From the NCBI RefSeq assembly GCF_016786255.1, contig NZ_JADMKT010000075.1, positions 46,840 to 110,839 of the forward strand: DNA of 64,000 nt. The letters run 5' to 3'. Position numbers and translations under genes: made by a program. The stretch comes from Robertkochia sediminum (lineage in GTDB: Bacteria > Bacteroidota > Bacteroidia > Flavobacteriales > Flavobacteriaceae). Of the stretch, positions 63,032 to 64,000 are shown piece after piece. Every line of letters starts with the position of its first letter. The stretch's first letter is position 1. The notes under the pieces were generated by a model. That model was not told the origin of the DNA and ran no database searches. It saw nothing but the letters and a program-made list of their open reading frames with translations.

Positions 63032-64000
63032 CGATAGCTTTGAAATAGGTTAGTATACTGTTCACGGGTCTTGAGGCAGATCGTTCCCATTCGGTGATAA
63101 GCGCATCGAGCAGGAGATCTGCTTTTACGCTGTATCCGGGTTGGGTAAAGTGTATGCGGTCGGCAGGCATAAGTTCCTGTTCATACCAATGGGCAGAGGC
63201 ACCATAGCCACCCATCACGCGGTAAAAGTCCCAAACGGCCATTTGGTACTTTTGGCCCAGCCGGTGTATGATCTCCTGCTGTTTGGCCGTATTGCGGTTG
63301 GGGTATCTGCGTTTGTAATACGAATCGTTGGGTACGGTAAGGAGGATGGCACAATCAGGGCTGGCACGCTTGATCATAGCCATGAACTCCTCGTATTGGG
63401 CCTCGAACTTTTCCGGGTTAAAATTGGGGGTATAAGCATCATTGGTCCCAATGGAAACAATAAAGAGGTCCGGTTCATAGAGGTTGAGCTGCTCTTCAAA
63501 AAGCTCACAGCGGAAGTACGAATCGAACTTGGCTCCGTTGGCGCCGATCGATGTGTATTCAATTCCCGGCTCATCGTTCATCATTTCCAATCCCATAAGA
63601 AGGAATTCGGTATCTCTCGGGGCATGGAGCTTGCGCTCTACCACCAGGGACACCTCTTCTACATCTTCCTTAAAACGGAGCTCCAGGAATTTCCCCTGGT
63701 CGACCACCGTATCGGAAAGCACCAGGGCGGGTTCGGTCACCCTTACCTGGTAAGCATCTTCCCAGGTATTGTAAAACACACGCAGGCGATTAAAGGAATA
63801 GCGCGTATTGAGATCGTCATTCTTATAGTTGCTTTTGATCACGATGGTATCTCTCACCTTCCGGAACGCAGCGGTTACCCCCGAAAGTCCCCAGGTGGTC
63901 TTGTGGTAGCTCACCGAGCACCGATACCCTTCCCACAGGTCGTTATGGGCTTCTACACGATAATTAAGCGGATTATTGGTATGCGCCAGGTGATACGGAA
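63024..64000 (-). CDS. SGNH/GDSL-like hydrolase, 5' end outside the window
   Basis: The reading frame stays open to the right edge (PYHLAHTNNPLNYRVEAHND reads upstream of an internal GTG at 63914), so the start lies beyond 64000. At least 325 residues are present. The C-terminal half has SIGTNDAYTPNFNPEKF (block III-like GTND) and DRIHFTQPGY with the catalytic Asp-His of block V. The preceding half may be a carbohydrate-binding beta domain. It is coupled to the MBOAT gene by an 8-bp overlap, suggesting transfer or removal of acyl groups on an exported polysaccharide. Confidence 0.88.
   Translation of the reverse strand, partial: PYHLAHTNNPLNYRVEAHNDLWEGYRCSVSYHKTTWGLSGVTAAFRKVRDTIVIKSNYKNDDLNTRYSFNRLRVFYNTWEDAYQVRVTEPALVLSDTVVDQGKFLELRFKEDVEEVSLVVERKLHAPRDTEFLLMGLEMMNDEPGIEYTSIGANGAKFDSYFRCELFEEQLNLYEPDLFIVSIGTNDAYTPNFNPEKFEAQYEEFMAMIKRASPDCAILLTVPNDSYYKRRYPNRNTAKQQEIIHRLGQKYQMAVWDFYRVMGGYGASAHWYEQELMPADRIHFTQPGYSVKADLLLDALITEWERSASRPVNSILTYFKAIGE

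Overview
The window is a piece of chromosome from a member of the Bacteroidota, most likely a marine-type Flavobacteriaceae. Several things point there: promoters with the TAnnTTTG -7 box, almost no Shine-Dalgarno sequences, GLPGLI-family proteins paired with large CarboxypepD_reg-like/beta-barrel outer-membrane proteins, a Bacteroidota-type tyrosine integrase, a LytS/LytR-type two-component pair and many small secreted lipoproteins. No rRNA, prophage, CRISPR array or insertion sequence was seen.

Layout. 1-9.1 kb: a 153-bp tandem repeat, a large outer-membrane protein, the ribosome-assembly GTPases Der and Era, an amino-acid:sodium symporter and small secreted proteins. 9.3-15.0 kb: an initiator tRNA-fMet gene holding a 5.6-kb A+T-rich integrative element. 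The element is bounded by a 51-bp direct repeat of the tRNA 3' end and carries only a tyrosine integrase plus a GLPGLI/outer-membrane pair. 15-20.5 kb: a leucine-rich-repeat lipoprotein, a candidate orphan immunity gene and a CocE-type serine hydrolase with a lipoprotein partner. 20.6-26.3 kb: a LytTR two-component system, an outer-membrane protein, and a papain-like enzyme next to a cystatin lipoprotein. A 50-residue small gene also lies here. 26.3-31.1 kb: an MBL hydrolase, microsatellite-rich spacers and a second GLPGLI/outer-membrane pair. 31-38.3 kb: two short operons of lipoproteins, peptidases and hydrolases, then an AraC regulator. 38.6-45.1 kb: a CotH-like protein, a DUF885-like protein and an S41 protease. 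Three paralogous small-RNA units lie between them, all on the minus strand. 45.3-50.5 kb: a U32 peptidase/ferredoxin pair, and an operon of isoaspartyl peptidase, cyanophycinase-like lipoprotein and YfcC-type permease. 50.6-53.2 kb: tRNA-Leu(CAG), a HigA-like/AbiEii-like toxin-antitoxin module under a palindromic operator, and a DUF1810 protein. 53.5-64 kb: small secreted proteins, nicotinate phosphoribosyltransferase, a DUF202/heme-lipoprotein pair, an Asp/Glu racemase, and an MBOAT/SGNH polysaccharide-acylation pair. The SGNH gene runs off the right edge.

The most notable observations are two. First, three paralogous transcription units (promoter, hairpin, conserved single-stranded GGUUGGUUAGU stretch, intrinsic terminator) look like an undescribed small-RNA family; two copies share compensatory base changes. 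Second, a minimal integrative element uses the initiator tRNA as its target, rebuilds the tRNA 3' end and supplies a new terminator. G-rich 7-8-bp microsatellites occur in at least six spacers and outside every gene called here. All functions are read from sequence and memory of families; no search was run.
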